A stretch of DNA of 64,000 nt. Source: Onishia niordana (GTDB lineage Bacteria > Pseudomonadota > Gammaproteobacteria > Pseudomonadales > Halomonadaceae). Below the pieces are notes generated by a model that saw only the letters and a program-made list of their open reading frames with translations, ran no database searches and was not told where the DNA came from. Each line of letters starts with the position of its first letter. Within the stretch, counting starts at the first letter, position 1. The stretch covers positions 62,001-126,000 of the forward strand of contig NZ_SDSD01000001.1 of NCBI RefSeq assembly GCF_004798965.1, in the 5' to 3' direction. The position numbers and the translations under genes are program-made. This document shows positions 47,358 to 56,308 of this stretch, one piece after another.

Positions 47358-47437
47358 ATGCCTCTCTCATCGCAGCGCGCTGGAAACCAGGGCGCCACAG
47401 GGCAAAGCCTTCACGATAGAGGCTCCACCACCCACAC

Positions 47438-47467
47438 AAAAAAAACGCCATGCGAAAACGCATGGCG
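47438..47467 (-). terminator. Intrinsic terminator of the decayed phosphatase gene
   Basis: A 9-bp perfect stem CGCCATGCG/CGCATGGCG with AAAA loop, followed on the minus strand by eight T. It is intact even though the gene it served is a pseudogene. Confidence 0.8.
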
Positions 47468-47515
47468 GTCAAGAATCGAAACCTGAGTAATCACTCCTAT
47501 CGCGACTGCTATCAC

Positions 47516-47931
47516 CTAGGAATTGGTACTCACCCACTGTGACCGCATGCTCTCGAAAACTATCCGTACCAATTCAAAAAAATTTGTGGTGGGCCTTCTT
47601 TGCAGCAAAGGCTGGTGGCCTTTGATCTGCTGCACAGTATCCAGCACGTCCCGCGCACCTATCTGTGCCAAGCGTCCCGACATGAAGGTGCCGGTATCGA
47701 TATAATGCACATCGCCCAGCGTGGCCGGGGTACCAACAATGGTGTGCCCCACCTCTACAGCATCGATGCTCGCGACAGGTTGTATCTCCCCCACGCTGAA
47801 GAGCCGATCCCGGACGTGTCGAACGCCACTCGGGCCATAGCCTCCACCAGCAAGCCACACTAGCCGTGAATGTCGCCAACCAGGAAGTCTCGCCCTTGCG
47901 TGTTGGCATCAAGCTTCTCGATTATTGCCAT
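47516..47931 (-). pseudogene. Decayed PP2A-like (PrpA/PphA-type) metallophosphatase
   Basis: Reading the minus strand from ATG 47931 gives MAIIEKLDANTQ..., then VGDIHG, the first metal motif. A TAG stop follows at 47862-47860, and the same frame continues CGLLVEAMARVAFDTS as intact enzymes do. Homology then switches frame to RDRLFSVGEI, where GDLVDRG is expected. It jumps at once to VEVGHTIVGTPATLG and VHYIDTGTFMSGRL, the C-terminal His motif. At least one nonsense codon, one frameshift and an internal deletion of roughly 100-140 codons (including GNHE) are therefore visible. The gene cannot encode an active phosphatase; the open 114-codon fragment from 47860 is unlikely to be functional. Confidence 0.8.
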
Positions 47932-48190
47932 AGCTAGAGCTAACCTGCCCCTGCGATTCTGGCTCGTGGCACTCCCCGCGATGGTAGTGGGTGGCGACGT
48001 GAACAACCCTATCCTGGGCTAATCCGCTATGCACAATCTCGTCGCGGCTTAAAACCCAACACGCCGAGCGAAGGGCCGCTCTACAGTCTCATTGAAAAAC
48101 CGCAAAACAAGCACTTACAGGGAAAAATAGAGAAAAAGGTAAGACAACTTGCATCAGATAAGCTCTTGGATTTACTATCAAATTTGACTC

Positions 48191-48264
48191 GCGGGTGTAG
48201 CTCAATGGTAGAGCAGAAGCTTCCCAAGCTTAAGACGAGGGTTCGATCCCCTTCACCCGCTCCA
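48191..48264 (+). tRNA. glyU: tRNA-Gly (anticodon CCC)
   Basis: A complete cloverleaf: acceptor GCGGGTG/CACCCGC, D-arm GCTC/GAGC, anticodon loop TTCCCAA with CCC at 34-36, T-arm GAGGG-TTCGATC-CCCTT and an encoded CCA end. It reads GGG codons. The anticodon stem has one mismatched outer pair (G-A at 27-43), while the remaining pairs are sound. It resembles E. coli glyU closely. Confidence 0.97.
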
Positions 48265-48314
48265 TAAGATGCCACGCCCCTCTGCACGATTTCGTTCCTC
48301 ATCGAGCCTTGAAT

Positions 48315-48689
48315 ATGGCGATTTTTCTGCTGATTTTTGCCGTTTGCTTCCTGGTTATCGGTAGCATGGTCGGCATCATGATGCTGACTCGTACGCCGCG
48401 CTACCGCACAGAAGCTCATGATCTATTATCGCTTTTCGACAAAGCGCTCGCCGGCACCCTAAGTGATACCGAGTGGCATACCGTGATTGGCTACCCTGTC
48501 CGTCATGACGAGTTCCTCGAAGGTGTACGCCGCCGCGCCCAACACCTGATGGAAGAGCACGGGCGTCCTTGGCAGGCCGCTCAAGGGGGATCGCTTTTTT
48601 CCCGCAGCGGAAGAGAAGACCTCAAGGCGCTACGTGACCACCTAGCCGCCAGGACCGCCTTGCGAGAAGCAAGAAAACAAGAACACTGA
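48315..48689 (+). CDS. Hypothetical single-pass membrane protein
   Basis: A 124-aa protein with an N-terminal membrane anchor (AIFLLIFAVCFLVIGSMVGI) and a soluble, basic/amphipathic remainder: RYRTEAHDLLSLFDKALAGT, DTEWHTVIGYPVRHDEFLEG and ALRDHLAARTALREARKQE. Frame and codon use look coding, but the RBS before ATG 48315 is weak; a TTG at 48309 is an alternative. I recognise no family. It lies 50 bp after tRNA-Gly. Confidence 0.6.
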   Translation: MAIFLLIFAVCFLVIGSMVGIMMLTRTPRYRTEAHDLLSLFDKALAGTLSDTEWHTVIGYPVRHDEFLEGVRRRAQHLMEEHGRPWQAAQGGSLFSRSGREDLKALRDHLAARTALREARKQEH

Positions 48690-48762
48690 CGCCGAAGCCT
48701 TCCCCGTTACGTCGGCGTAAACAGCAAGCTTAGCGGTTTACTTTGCCGGGAGAGCCGAACCG

Positions 48763-49536
48763 ATGCCCAGCGCCCTTCACCTCGTCCCGCTCGATACCAC
48801 GACCAAGCATCATCATCATGACTTTCACCAGATCGTTATCGGCGTTGATGGCAATGCCGAGTTCGAGATCGAAGGGCTAGGCGGGTCCATCGCCCCCCTT
48901 TCGGGATGCATTGTGCCGGCGAACCACGTGCATTATTACGAAGGAGTGGGCGTCAATCGCCACCTGATCCTGAACCTGCCATCCACGTCTTACCCCCTGG
49001 CAGACCAGCACCATGCGTTTGCCCGCCTGTTCGATGCCCCACACTTCTTCTCTTTGGATACCGCGCTCACGCGCTATCTGGAATTCTTGGTGCAGGAACT
49101 AGGCCGTCAGGAGCACGAAATGCCGCAGCCGCTGGCACACCACGAACTGATGGTGGCCACCTTTCTATCGTGTTTGAACGTGCGACAGCCGTCTGCTCGA
49201 GAGACACGCAGCGGCCAGCAGCGCATCAACCTGGCCTCACTGGATCATTACATCCAGCGGCACCTTTCCCAGCGCCTAGGTGTCGCCGATCTGGCTCGCC
49301 ATGCCTGCCTGAGCGAGGCACATTTCAATGACTGTTTCCGCCAACAGACCGGCATCACTCCCTATCAATACCTGTTGACCAAGCGCCTGCGCGCTGCCCA
49401 GCACCTCCTCCTTTCAACGCGCATTCCGTTGTCGCAAATTGCTGATCAAACGGGGTTTTCTTCGCAAAGTTCACTGTCGCATGCCTTTCGCCGCAGCTTT
49501 GGGCATCCCCCCAGCGCCTTGCGTCGTCAAGCGTAG
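48763..49536 (+). CDS. AraC-family transcriptional regulator (PruR-like candidate for put genes)
   Basis: A 257-aa regulator. An N-terminal cupin-like effector domain (HHHHDFHQIVIGVDGNAEFE, GCIVPANHVHYYEG) is followed by two helix-turn-helix motifs in the last 100 residues: RLGVADLARHACLSEAHFND and IPLSQIADQTGFSSQSSLSH, ending FRRSFGHPPSALRRQA. It is directly upstream of putA and putP, codirectional. In Pseudomonas an AraC regulator (PruR) activates put genes in response to proline, and by position this is the likely counterpart. RBS GGGAGAGCCGAACCG. Confidence 0.85.
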   Translation: MPSALHLVPLDTTTKHHHHDFHQIVIGVDGNAEFEIEGLGGSIAPLSGCIVPANHVHYYEGVGVNRHLILNLPSTSYPLADQHHAFARLFDAPHFFSLDTALTRYLEFLVQELGRQEHEMPQPLAHHELMVATFLSCLNVRQPSARETRSGQQRINLASLDHYIQRHLSQRLGVADLARHACLSEAHFNDCFRQQTGITPYQYLLTKRLRAAQHLLLSTRIPLSQIADQTGFSSQSSLSHAFRRSFGHPPSALRRQA

Positions 49537-49820
49537 CCGACCATTGTTGACGTTAAGCGTTAAGACATAACCCCAACTCTACGTCTGGATACAGGCCTGC
49601 AACCTTTCCCGTTTTTTGACAAATCAAGCCGGGAAATTCACAAGACGCATGCCTCGTGCATCACTACATTCATCCAGTCATGAAACGGCCACGAACAGCT
49701 CACGCCTGATTCAACGTTTCTTGGGCCACGCTTCACCAGCCGGGCTCCTGCTAGCAACGCAGGCCTTTGATGTCATGTCGGCAATGCCGCCCGGTCACGT
49801 ATTGTTATGGGATATTCATA

Positions 49821-52800
49821 ATGCTCAACGCTAACAACATGCTGGATAGCACCATTTGGAAGCAGGACCTGGATACGCTATTTGCCCGCATCAGCGACCA
49901 TTACATTGTTGATGAAGACACCTTTGTGGGTGAACTCGTGGAGTTCTTGTCTGCCGACGAAGCCGAATTCAAGCGAACGGCCGACCAAGCTGCTGAGCTT
50001 GTGCGCGACGTCCGGGAGATGGATACAGCGGTAGACTCCATTGATGAGCTACTCCAGCAGTACAGCCTCGATACCCACGAGGGCCTGATGCTGATGTGTC
50101 TCGCCGAGGCCATGCTGCGCATTCCCGACAAGGCCACGGCAGATGCCCTGATCGACGACAAGCTTGGCCCGGCAGACTGGAAGGCCTACGTTGGCAAGAG
50201 TGAGTCCTGGTTCGTTAACGCGTCTACCTGGGGCCTTTTGATGACCGGCCGGGTCATTAACATGGATAAGCCCAAGGAAGGCAGGCCCGCAAACTTCATC
50301 AATAAGCTCGTCAACCGTATGGGTGAGCCGGTCATTCGCCGCGCCATGTACGAAGCGATGAAGATCATGGGCAAGCAGTTCGTGCTCGGCCGCGATATAG
50401 AAGAAGCCCTGAAGCGCTCCGGGCCGATGCTCGACAAGGGGTACACCTACTCCTATGACATGCTGGGTGAAGCCGCCCGCACCCGCCAGGATGCCAAGCG
50501 CTACTTCGACTCCTATGCCGATGCCATCAAGAGCGTTGGCAAGACCAGCAAGAAGCTGTCAGCCAAGACGCCATCACCTTCGATCTCCATCAAACTCTCG
50601 GCCTTGCACCCGCGCTATGAATTTGGCCGGCGTGAACAGGTACTCGAAGAGCTTGTAGGCACCGTGCGTGAACTGGCCGCCATGGCGCGTGAGCGTGATG
50701 TCGCCATGACCATCGATGCCGAGGAAGTCGACCGTCTGGAGCTATCGCTGGAAGTTTTCCGTGCCATCTACGAAAGCGATACCTGCCAGGGCTGGGGCAA
50801 GTTTGGCCTGGTCGTGCAGGCCTATTCCAAGCGGGCACTGCCGGTACTTCACTACCTTAATCGCCTGGCTGACGAGCAGGGAGATGAAATCCCGATGCGT
50901 CTGGTCAAGGGCGCCTACTGGGATACCGAGGTCAAGGAATGCCAGCAGATCGGCGTCGAGGGTTATCCGGTCTATACCCGCAAAGCCAGCACTGATGTTG
51001 CCTACCTGGTCTGCGCTAACTTCCTTCTGTCGGAAAGCACTCGGGGGCGTATCTTCCCTCAGTTTGCGACGCACAATGCGCACACCATCAGCACCATCCT
51101 GGAGCTGGCTAACGAGGCCAACCGGCCCTTCGAATTCCAGCGCCTGCACGGCATGGGCGAGGCGCTATATGATGCGGCACTCAAACGTGCTCCCAGCGGT
51201 ACCTACTGCCGCATCTATGCACCGGTAGGGGCACACAAGGACCTGCTGCCGTACCTGGTTCGCCGACTGCTGGAAAACGGGGCCAATTCATCCTTCGTCC
51301 ACCAGCTGGTAGACCCGCGTGTACCGGTCGAATCGCTCTGCGTGCACCCAGTAGAAACGCTTAAGCAGTTCAAGACCTTCAGCAACAACCGGATTCCCTT
51401 GCCCAAGGATATCTATGGGCCCAACCGTGCGAATTCCAAGGGCGTAAACTTGAATATCAAGAGCCAGTACCAGCCCCTCATGGATGAGATGGCGAAATTC
51501 ATGGACAAGGAGTACAACGCTAAACCGCTCCTGGCCTTCGATATCGCCGATGACAGCGACGCTCGCCATGATGTGCTGTGTCCCTTCGATCGCAAAGTCA
51601 AAGTGGGCAGCGTCCAATGGACCAACAAAGATCAGGCATCCAAAGCCGTAGATGCCGCTTGGGCGGCTTTCCCTCGCTGGGATAAAACCCCCGTCGCCGA
51701 ACGTGCCGCCATCATTCGCCGCCTGGGCGACCTGATGGAGGAGAACCTCGCCGAATTGATGACACTTTGCTCTCGCGAAGGGGGCAAGCTGCTGACCGAC
51801 GGTGTCGACGAGATCCGTGAGGCCGTGGATTTCTGCCGCTACTATGCGACACGCGCCGAGGAGCTGTTTGGCACTGCCACCCCTCTGCCGGGACCGACGG
51901 GCGAATCCAACGAACTGCTGCTTTCAGGAAAGGGCGTTTTCGCCGCGATCAGCCCCTGGAATTTCCCGATCGCCATCTTCTGCGGACAGGTCGTGGCGGC
52001 CGCGGTGGCAGGCAACCCGGTGCTGGCCAAACCAGCCGAGCAGACCTCGCTAGCGGCGAATCGCATCATCGAGCTGCTCCATGAGGCCGGCATGCCGCGC
52101 GACGTGGTTCAACTGCTGCCGGGCGACGGCCCCACCGTGGGCAGTGTGCTCAGCGGCGACCCACGCATCACTGGCGTGGTCTTTACCGGAGGCACTGACA
52201 CCGCCCAGATCATCAACCGAGCGCTGGCGGCCCGGGACGGTGCGGCCTTGCCGACACTGATCGCCGAGACAGGCGGCATGAACGCCATGATTGTCGACTC
52301 TACCGCCCTGCCCGAGCAGGTGGTGGCAGACGTCGTACAGTCTGCCTTCCAGAGTGCCGGTCAGCGCTGCTCCGCCCTGCGTGTGCTTTACCTACAGGAT
52401 GATGTGGCTGATCGTGTCATCGAGATCCTCAAGGGTGCCATGGACGAGTTGCATGTCGGCGATCCGCGCAACCTGGGCACTGATGTGGGCCCAGTGATCG
52501 ACGAAGACGCGCGCAAAGGCCTGATGGCTCACATCGAGAAGCTCAAGAGCGAAGGCCGCCTGGTCGCTGAGACCCGCTTGGACCCGTCGCACACCGACCA
52601 GGGCACGTTTGTCGCTCCGGTCGCCTTCGAGATCGATAACATCGACGCTCTGGACCGCGAGCAGTTCGGCCCAGTGCTGCATATCGTTCGCTACAAGGCC
52701 AGCGACATCGACAATGTCGTTCAAACCATCAACGATCGTCGCTATGGACTGACGTTTGGCGTACACAGCCGCAACGAAACCTTCGCCGAAGACATTGCGC

Positions 52801-53012
52801 AGAAAATTCGGGTAGGTAATGTATACGTAAATCGTAATATCATTGGTGCAGTAGTGGGAGTTCAGCCCTTCGGCGGTCAGGGTCTCTCGGGCACGGGCCC
52901 CAAAGCCGGTGGACCGAACTATCTGTTGCGCTTCGCTACAGAGAAAACCCTGACCGTCAATACAGCCGCGCTAGGCGGCAACGCGTCGCTACTCGCGATG
53001 GGTGAAGAGTAA
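49821..53012 (+). CDS. putA: Bifunctional proline dehydrogenase / P5C dehydrogenase PutA
   Basis: A 1063-aa enzyme converting proline to glutamate in two steps at the membrane face. The FAD proline dehydrogenase barrel is in the first half (SIKLSALHPRYEFGRREQVL; PMRLVKGAYWDTEVKECQQI; TYCRIYAPVG). The NAD aldehyde dehydrogenase is in the second half (SPWNFPIAIFCGQVVAAA; FTGGTDTAQ; SAGQRCSALRVLYLQ with catalytic Cys; QPFGGQGLSGTGPKAGGPNY). It lacks the N-terminal ribbon-helix-helix of trifunctional enterobacterial PutA, so it should not act as its own repressor. ATG 49821 is preferred over 49767. It is followed by putP. Confidence 0.96.
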   Translation: MLNANNMLDSTIWKQDLDTLFARISDHYIVDEDTFVGELVEFLSADEAEFKRTADQAAELVRDVREMDTAVDSIDELLQQYSLDTHEGLMLMCLAEAMLRIPDKATADALIDDKLGPADWKAYVGKSESWFVNASTWGLLMTGRVINMDKPKEGRPANFINKLVNRMGEPVIRRAMYEAMKIMGKQFVLGRDIEEALKRSGPMLDKGYTYSYDMLGEAARTRQDAKRYFDSYADAIKSVGKTSKKLSAKTPSPSISIKLSALHPRYEFGRREQVLEELVGTVRELAAMARERDVAMTIDAEEVDRLELSLEVFRAIYESDTCQGWGKFGLVVQAYSKRALPVLHYLNRLADEQGDEIPMRLVKGAYWDTEVKECQQIGVEGYPVYTRKASTDVAYLVCANFLLSESTRGRIFPQFATHNAHTISTILELANEANRPFEFQRLHGMGEALYDAALKRAPSGTYCRIYAPVGAHKDLLPYLVRRLLENGANSSFVHQLVDPRVPVESLCVHPVETLKQFKTFSNNRIPLPKDIYGPNRANSKGVNLNIKSQYQPLMDEMAKFMDKEYNAKPLLAFDIADDSDARHDVLCPFDRKVKVGSVQWTNKDQASKAVDAAWAAFPRWDKTPVAERAAIIRRLGDLMEENLAELMTLCSREGGKLLTDGVDEIREAVDFCRYYATRAEELFGTATPLPGPTGESNELLLSGKGVFAAISPWNFPIAIFCGQVVAAAVAGNPVLAKPAEQTSLAANRIIELLHEAGMPRDVVQLLPGDGPTVGSVLSGDPRITGVVFTGGTDTAQIINRALAARDGAALPTLIAETGGMNAMIVDSTALPEQVVADVVQSAFQSAGQRCSALRVLYLQDDVADRVIEILKGAMDELHVGDPRNLGTDVGPVIDEDARKGLMAHIEKLKSEGRLVAETRLDPSHTDQGTFVAPVAFEIDNIDALDREQFGPVLHIVRYKASDIDNVVQTINDRRYGLTFGVHSRNETFAEDIAQKIRVGNVYVNRNIIGAVVGVQPFGGQGLSGTGPKAGGPNYLLRFATEKTLTVNTAALGGNASLLAMGEE

Positions 53013-53029
53013 CCCGGACCGAGGAGTCT

Positions 53030-53059
53030 GCCAGGCGGGGTGGTGACATCCCGCCTGGC
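53030..53059 (+). terminator. Hairpin after putA
   Basis: A 10-bp perfect stem GCCAGGCGGG/CCCGCCTGGC with a 10-nt loop, 18 nt after the putA stop and without a T-run. It is a processing or partial termination site in the 330-bp putA-putP gap. Confidence 0.5.
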
Positions 53060-53147
53060 GGGTACGTACGAAAGAGTCTTGTCTATCACCCACAAGGCAG
53101 GGCCATTTCGGCGTTCGACAACAATAACTGCAGATGGATGACTCAAT

Positions 53148-53228
53148 ATGGTGAAAAACGATCTGATCGCCGGCCCTCGTATCACCCACGGCCCGTCGTT
53201 AATGCTCAGCATCGGCATCATCGCCTAG
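53148..53228 (+). CDS. Possible 26-residue ORF between putA and putP
   Basis: An ATG opens 26 codons ending PSLMLSIGIIA before TAG, with a polar start and hydrophobic end. It could be a leader peptide of putP or the first codons of a lost transporter. No good RBS is visible, so it may be chance. It is listed because it lies in a conserved gene pair gap. Confidence 0.2.
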   Translation: MVKNDLIAGPRITHGPSLMLSIGIIA

Positions 53229-53343
53229 GTACGTGAAGGGAAGAAAGCTACAAAAACAATGCGTGCCACTACCGGATTCTTCACGGTAACCGCGCTAATT
53301 GGTCGGATTGAGTTCCGTCCTAATGCACTGGAGGAATGCCCCT

Positions 53344-54834
53344 ATGGCTATTGGTGTCTGGATTAGTCTATTTGCTTACTTTGCGCTCATGGTTGCCATC
53401 GGCATCTATGCAATGCGCAAGGCCACGTCTTCTTCTGAAGATTATATGCTGGGTGGCCGCTCTCTCAGCCCTAAAGTGGCCGCCCTATCAGCCGGCGCTT
53501 CGGATATGAGCGGCTGGCTGCTCCTGGGCTTGCCCGGCGCGATGTTTGCGTCTGGCCTGGGATCGGCCTGGATCGGCATCGGCCTGCTGGTGGGTGCTTT
53601 CTTCAACTGGACGCTGGTGGCACCCCGCCTGCGTGAGCAGACGGTCCACTATGGAAATGCGATTACCATTCCGTCTTTCCTGGCAAACCGGTTCCCGACG
53701 CGGGCGATGTCGCTGAGGACGGTATCGGCTATCGTCATCGTGATCTTCTTTGCGGTTTACACCGCTTCTGGCCTAGTGGCTGGCGGCAAACTGTTCGAAA
53801 GTGCATTTGCCGGCATTTTCACATTCGGTGGCCTGAGCGACTACGCCGCTGGCATTATCATCACTCTTGGCGTGGTGCTGGTCTATACAGTGGTTGGTGG
53901 CTTCCTGGCCGTTAGCATGACGGACTTCGTGCAAGGCTGCATCATGATGCTGGCACTGGTGATCATGCCGGCAGTGGTGCTCTTCGGCGAAGGCGGTGGC
54001 GGTTTTGATCAGGCGTCACAGACCCTGATGGAGGTCGACCCCACCCTCCTCTCCTGGACAGATGGACTGACCTTTATTGGCTGGCTGTCTGCCGTTACCT
54101 GGGGGCTGGGTTATTTCGGACAGCCGCATATCATCGTGCGCTTCATGGCTATCCGGACGCTGCGGGAAGTCCCGGTCGCTCGTAACATTGGCATGAGCTG
54201 GATGCTGATCTCCCTGATCGGCGCGGTATCCTTGGGTATCTTTGGTCGGGCTTACGCGGTACGCAACGGCTTGAACGTTGAAGACCCGGAAACCATCTTC
54301 ATCATCCTGGCGAACCTGCTGTTCCATCCGCTGATCACTGGTTTCCTCTTTGCGGCGCTTCTGGCTGCGATCATGAGCACCATCTCCAGTCAGTTGCTGG
54401 TGTCGTCCTCGTCACTGACCGAGGATTTCTACCGTCTTTTCCTGCGTAAGGAAGCGACTGATCGTGAGTGCGTCATGGTGGGACGTATCTGCGTAGTACT
54501 GGTTGGCCTGGTAGCCGTTGTCATTGCCTCCGATCCAGACTCTCAAGTGCTGGGCCTGGTCAGTAACGCCTGGGCAGGCTTCGGCGCGGCCTTTGGTCCT
54601 CTGATCATTCTGTCACTGATGTGGCCGCGCACTAATGGTGCTGGGGCTATCGCCGGCATGGTCGTGGGTGCCGCCACCGTCATGATCTGGATTACGCTGG
54701 GCTGGAACGGATCATTCATGGGTGGCCCGGGTGTCTACGAGATTATTCCTGGCTTCATCGCTTCCTTGATTGCCATCCTCGTGGTCAGCAGTGCGACTGC
54801 CGATGCCGGGGAATACAAGGTGATTGATCGGTAA
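53344..54834 (+). CDS. putP: Sodium/proline symporter PutP
   Basis: A 496-aa SSS-family symporter with about 13 membrane segments. The N-terminal ATSSSEDYMLGGRSLSPKVA, GASDMSGWLLLGLPGAMFAS (the Na/Pro-binding region of PutP) and SSQLLVSSSSLTEDFYRLFL are characteristic. It imports proline with Na+ as a carbon/nitrogen source or compatible solute, supplying PutA. ATG 53344 follows TGGAGGAATGCCCCT; the frame from 53299 adds 15 poor residues. A strong terminator follows. Confidence 0.95.
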   Translation: MAIGVWISLFAYFALMVAIGIYAMRKATSSSEDYMLGGRSLSPKVAALSAGASDMSGWLLLGLPGAMFASGLGSAWIGIGLLVGAFFNWTLVAPRLREQTVHYGNAITIPSFLANRFPTRAMSLRTVSAIVIVIFFAVYTASGLVAGGKLFESAFAGIFTFGGLSDYAAGIIITLGVVLVYTVVGGFLAVSMTDFVQGCIMMLALVIMPAVVLFGEGGGGFDQASQTLMEVDPTLLSWTDGLTFIGWLSAVTWGLGYFGQPHIIVRFMAIRTLREVPVARNIGMSWMLISLIGAVSLGIFGRAYAVRNGLNVEDPETIFIILANLLFHPLITGFLFAALLAAIMSTISSQLLVSSSSLTEDFYRLFLRKEATDRECVMVGRICVVLVGLVAVVIASDPDSQVLGLVSNAWAGFGAAFGPLIILSLMWPRTNGAGAIAGMVVGAATVMIWITLGWNGSFMGGPGVYEIIPGFIASLIAILVVSSATADAGEYKVIDR

Positions 54835-54863
54835 CAGAACGCGCACCGCGCATAAAACGCAGC

Positions 54864-54890
54864 AAAAGGGCTCCTTCGGGAGCCCTTTTT
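54864..54890 (+). terminator. Terminator of putP
   Basis: Stem AAAAGGGCTCC/GGGAGCCCTTTT with loop TTC, followed by T residues and ATT, 30 nt past the putP stop. Confidence 0.92.
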
Positions 54891-54994
54891 ATTGCCGGCG
54901 TCAAGATGTGCTTTAACGCTACCGCAGACCGGTTCCAAAGAACCTTTTGCCTAAACATTACCACCGAGTACTTCGCTCGCTTTCGCTGGACTCT

Positions 54995-55042
54995 CTCAAC
55001 TGCCCCCTCAACTGACCTCTAAACTGACCTCTCAACTGACGA
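54995..55042. repeat. 12-bp tandem repeat at the 3' end of the ybgE-like gene
   Basis: Four copies of CTCAACTGACCT with small changes (the first ends CCCC, the third has CTAA, the last ends CGA). The final copy overlaps the last codons and stop of the ybgE-like gene on the minus strand, where its TGA reads from the repeat. Confidence 0.8.
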
Positions 55043-55322
55043 CTAGCCTAGCCAGCACAAACATGGCGAACCCTAGAAGCCCCCACCCACAGGTGGACCC
55101 CGCCATCAACCTTTGCCCCCACCGCTGATGTGTCGTCAACCCCACGCCGTGCATGAAGCCAGCACCCAAGGCCCAAACCCCCACCATCACCATCGGCAGG
55201 CGCCACCCCCAGGACAGACTACTGAGCACCTCAGGTCGCCAAAGCAGCACCACCGAGATAATCGACGACAATACCAATGCAGCAAAGGGCAACCAGACGT
55301 GACGTACGATGCGTGAATCCAT
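55032..55322 (-). CDS. YbgE-like (Cyd operon) small membrane protein
   Basis: A 96-aa protein with three hydrophobic segments. The middle reads MVMVGVWALGAGFMHGVGLT, close to the WAvcAGvIHGVGF block of E. coli YbgE, then a third helix LLGFAMFVLARLV. YbgE genes usually sit in the cydABX-ybgE operon of cytochrome bd oxidase, but no cydAB is nearby. Family assignment rests mainly on the GxxHGVG motif and length, so it is moderate. Confidence 0.6.
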   Translation of the reverse strand: MDSRIVRHVWLPFAALVLSSIISVVLLWRPEVLSSLSWGWRLPMVMVGVWALGAGFMHGVGLTTHQRWGQRLMAGSTCGWGLLGFAMFVLARLVVS

Positions 55323-55640
55323 ATGCCCTCCTCGCCGATGCGCGCAGTGCCGAACCGTTTACTCGTGCCTTCCAGTCAAGACCAACTCACCTCATTTGGC
55401 GAATCGCCCTTAATCGCAAGCGGCCAATCTTCTACAAATCCTTTCCATCAACACACTACGGGTAAGCAACCACTCATCTCGTAGGGCCTATAATTTATGG
55501 CAATCAATACTATCAGGCTCATTAGAAAAATTTTAAAGCCAAAGAAAACACTGTTTCCTATACTAGGTTTGTTCAACAAAGAGCCGACACGGGCATTGCA
55601 TACATAGCCGTCGACCCTCATCAGCCATCAGGAGACTTCC
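55323..55640. other. AT-rich leader region of the first ompW gene
   Basis: About 320 bp without a gene. The right half is strongly AT-rich and holds a TATACT -10-like box at about 55559-55564, placed to transcribe the OmpW gene with a roughly 75-nt leader. I see no clear operator. Confidence 0.4.
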
Positions 55641-56249
55641 ATGAACAAAGCAACATATCTTTCAGCCGCCATTATCGCGACCACCAGCTTGATGGCGACT
55701 CAAACGGCAATGGCCTATCAGGCCGGTGATATCTTCGTGCGTGGCGGTGTCGCACAAGTCGAGCCCTCTTCGGACAATGGCAACCTTGGTGGAGCCGAGC
55801 TTGATGTGTCCGACGAGAACGGTTTTACCTACGGTTTTGGATACCTGTTCACGGACAAAGTTGGCGTTGAGCTCAACAGCAGCGAACCCTTCGAGCATGA
55901 CCTGAGCCTGGGAGGGGCTGGCATCGGCAGCGTGGATCGCACGCCGGTCAACCTGCTAGCCAATTACTACCCACTCGGTGGCACCGGCGGCAAGGTGCAG
56001 CCGTATGTTGGTGTCGGAGTCAACTACACGACCTATTCAGATGAAGAATTGAGTGGTCTGGATATCGATGACTCCTGGGGCGCGACAGGTCAGGTCGGGG
56101 TCGACCTCGCCTTGACCGATTATTTACTGCTCAACGGTTCGGTGAGCTATGCCGATGTCGAGGCTGATGCCAGCCTGAACGGCAATGGCATTGGCACCGG
56201 AGACGTTGATCCCGTCACCATCGGTGGCGGTATCACCCTGCGCTTCTAA
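55641..56249 (+). CDS. OmpW-family outer membrane protein (copy 1)
   Basis: A 202-aa eight-stranded beta-barrel porin. Signal peptide MNKATYLSAAIIATTSLMAT to AMA, then YQAGDIFVRGGVAQVEPSSD, the standard OmpW start. FTYGFGYLFTDKVGVELNSS, GKVQPYVGVGVNYTTYS and a final ITLRF with C-terminal Phe (needed for BAM insertion) follow. OmpW forms a hydrophobic channel and is often osmo- or salt-regulated. RBS CAGGAGACTTCC. It has an excellent terminator and is one of two OmpW genes 1.7 kb apart. Confidence 0.93.
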   Translation: MNKATYLSAAIIATTSLMATQTAMAYQAGDIFVRGGVAQVEPSSDNGNLGGAELDVSDENGFTYGFGYLFTDKVGVELNSSEPFEHDLSLGGAGIGSVDRTPVNLLANYYPLGGTGGKVQPYVGVGVNYTTYSDEELSGLDIDDSWGATGQVGVDLALTDYLLLNGSVSYADVEADASLNGNGIGTGDVDPVTIGGGITLRF

Positions 56250-56308
56250 GCAAGGGGCACAGCCTCACGCTTCTGAGCAGTCACTGACTATCCAGAGCAG
56301 AAGCATCC

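Noticed and set aside
47574..47912. 112-codon minus-strand frame over the phosphatase remnant
   Set aside because: It is a third frame through the pseudogene and carries none of the phosphatase motifs.
49616..49834. 72-codon frame between the AraC gene and putA
   Set aside because: It overlaps the putA start, lacks a good ribosome site and does not resemble a protein; it is better read as putA leader DNA.
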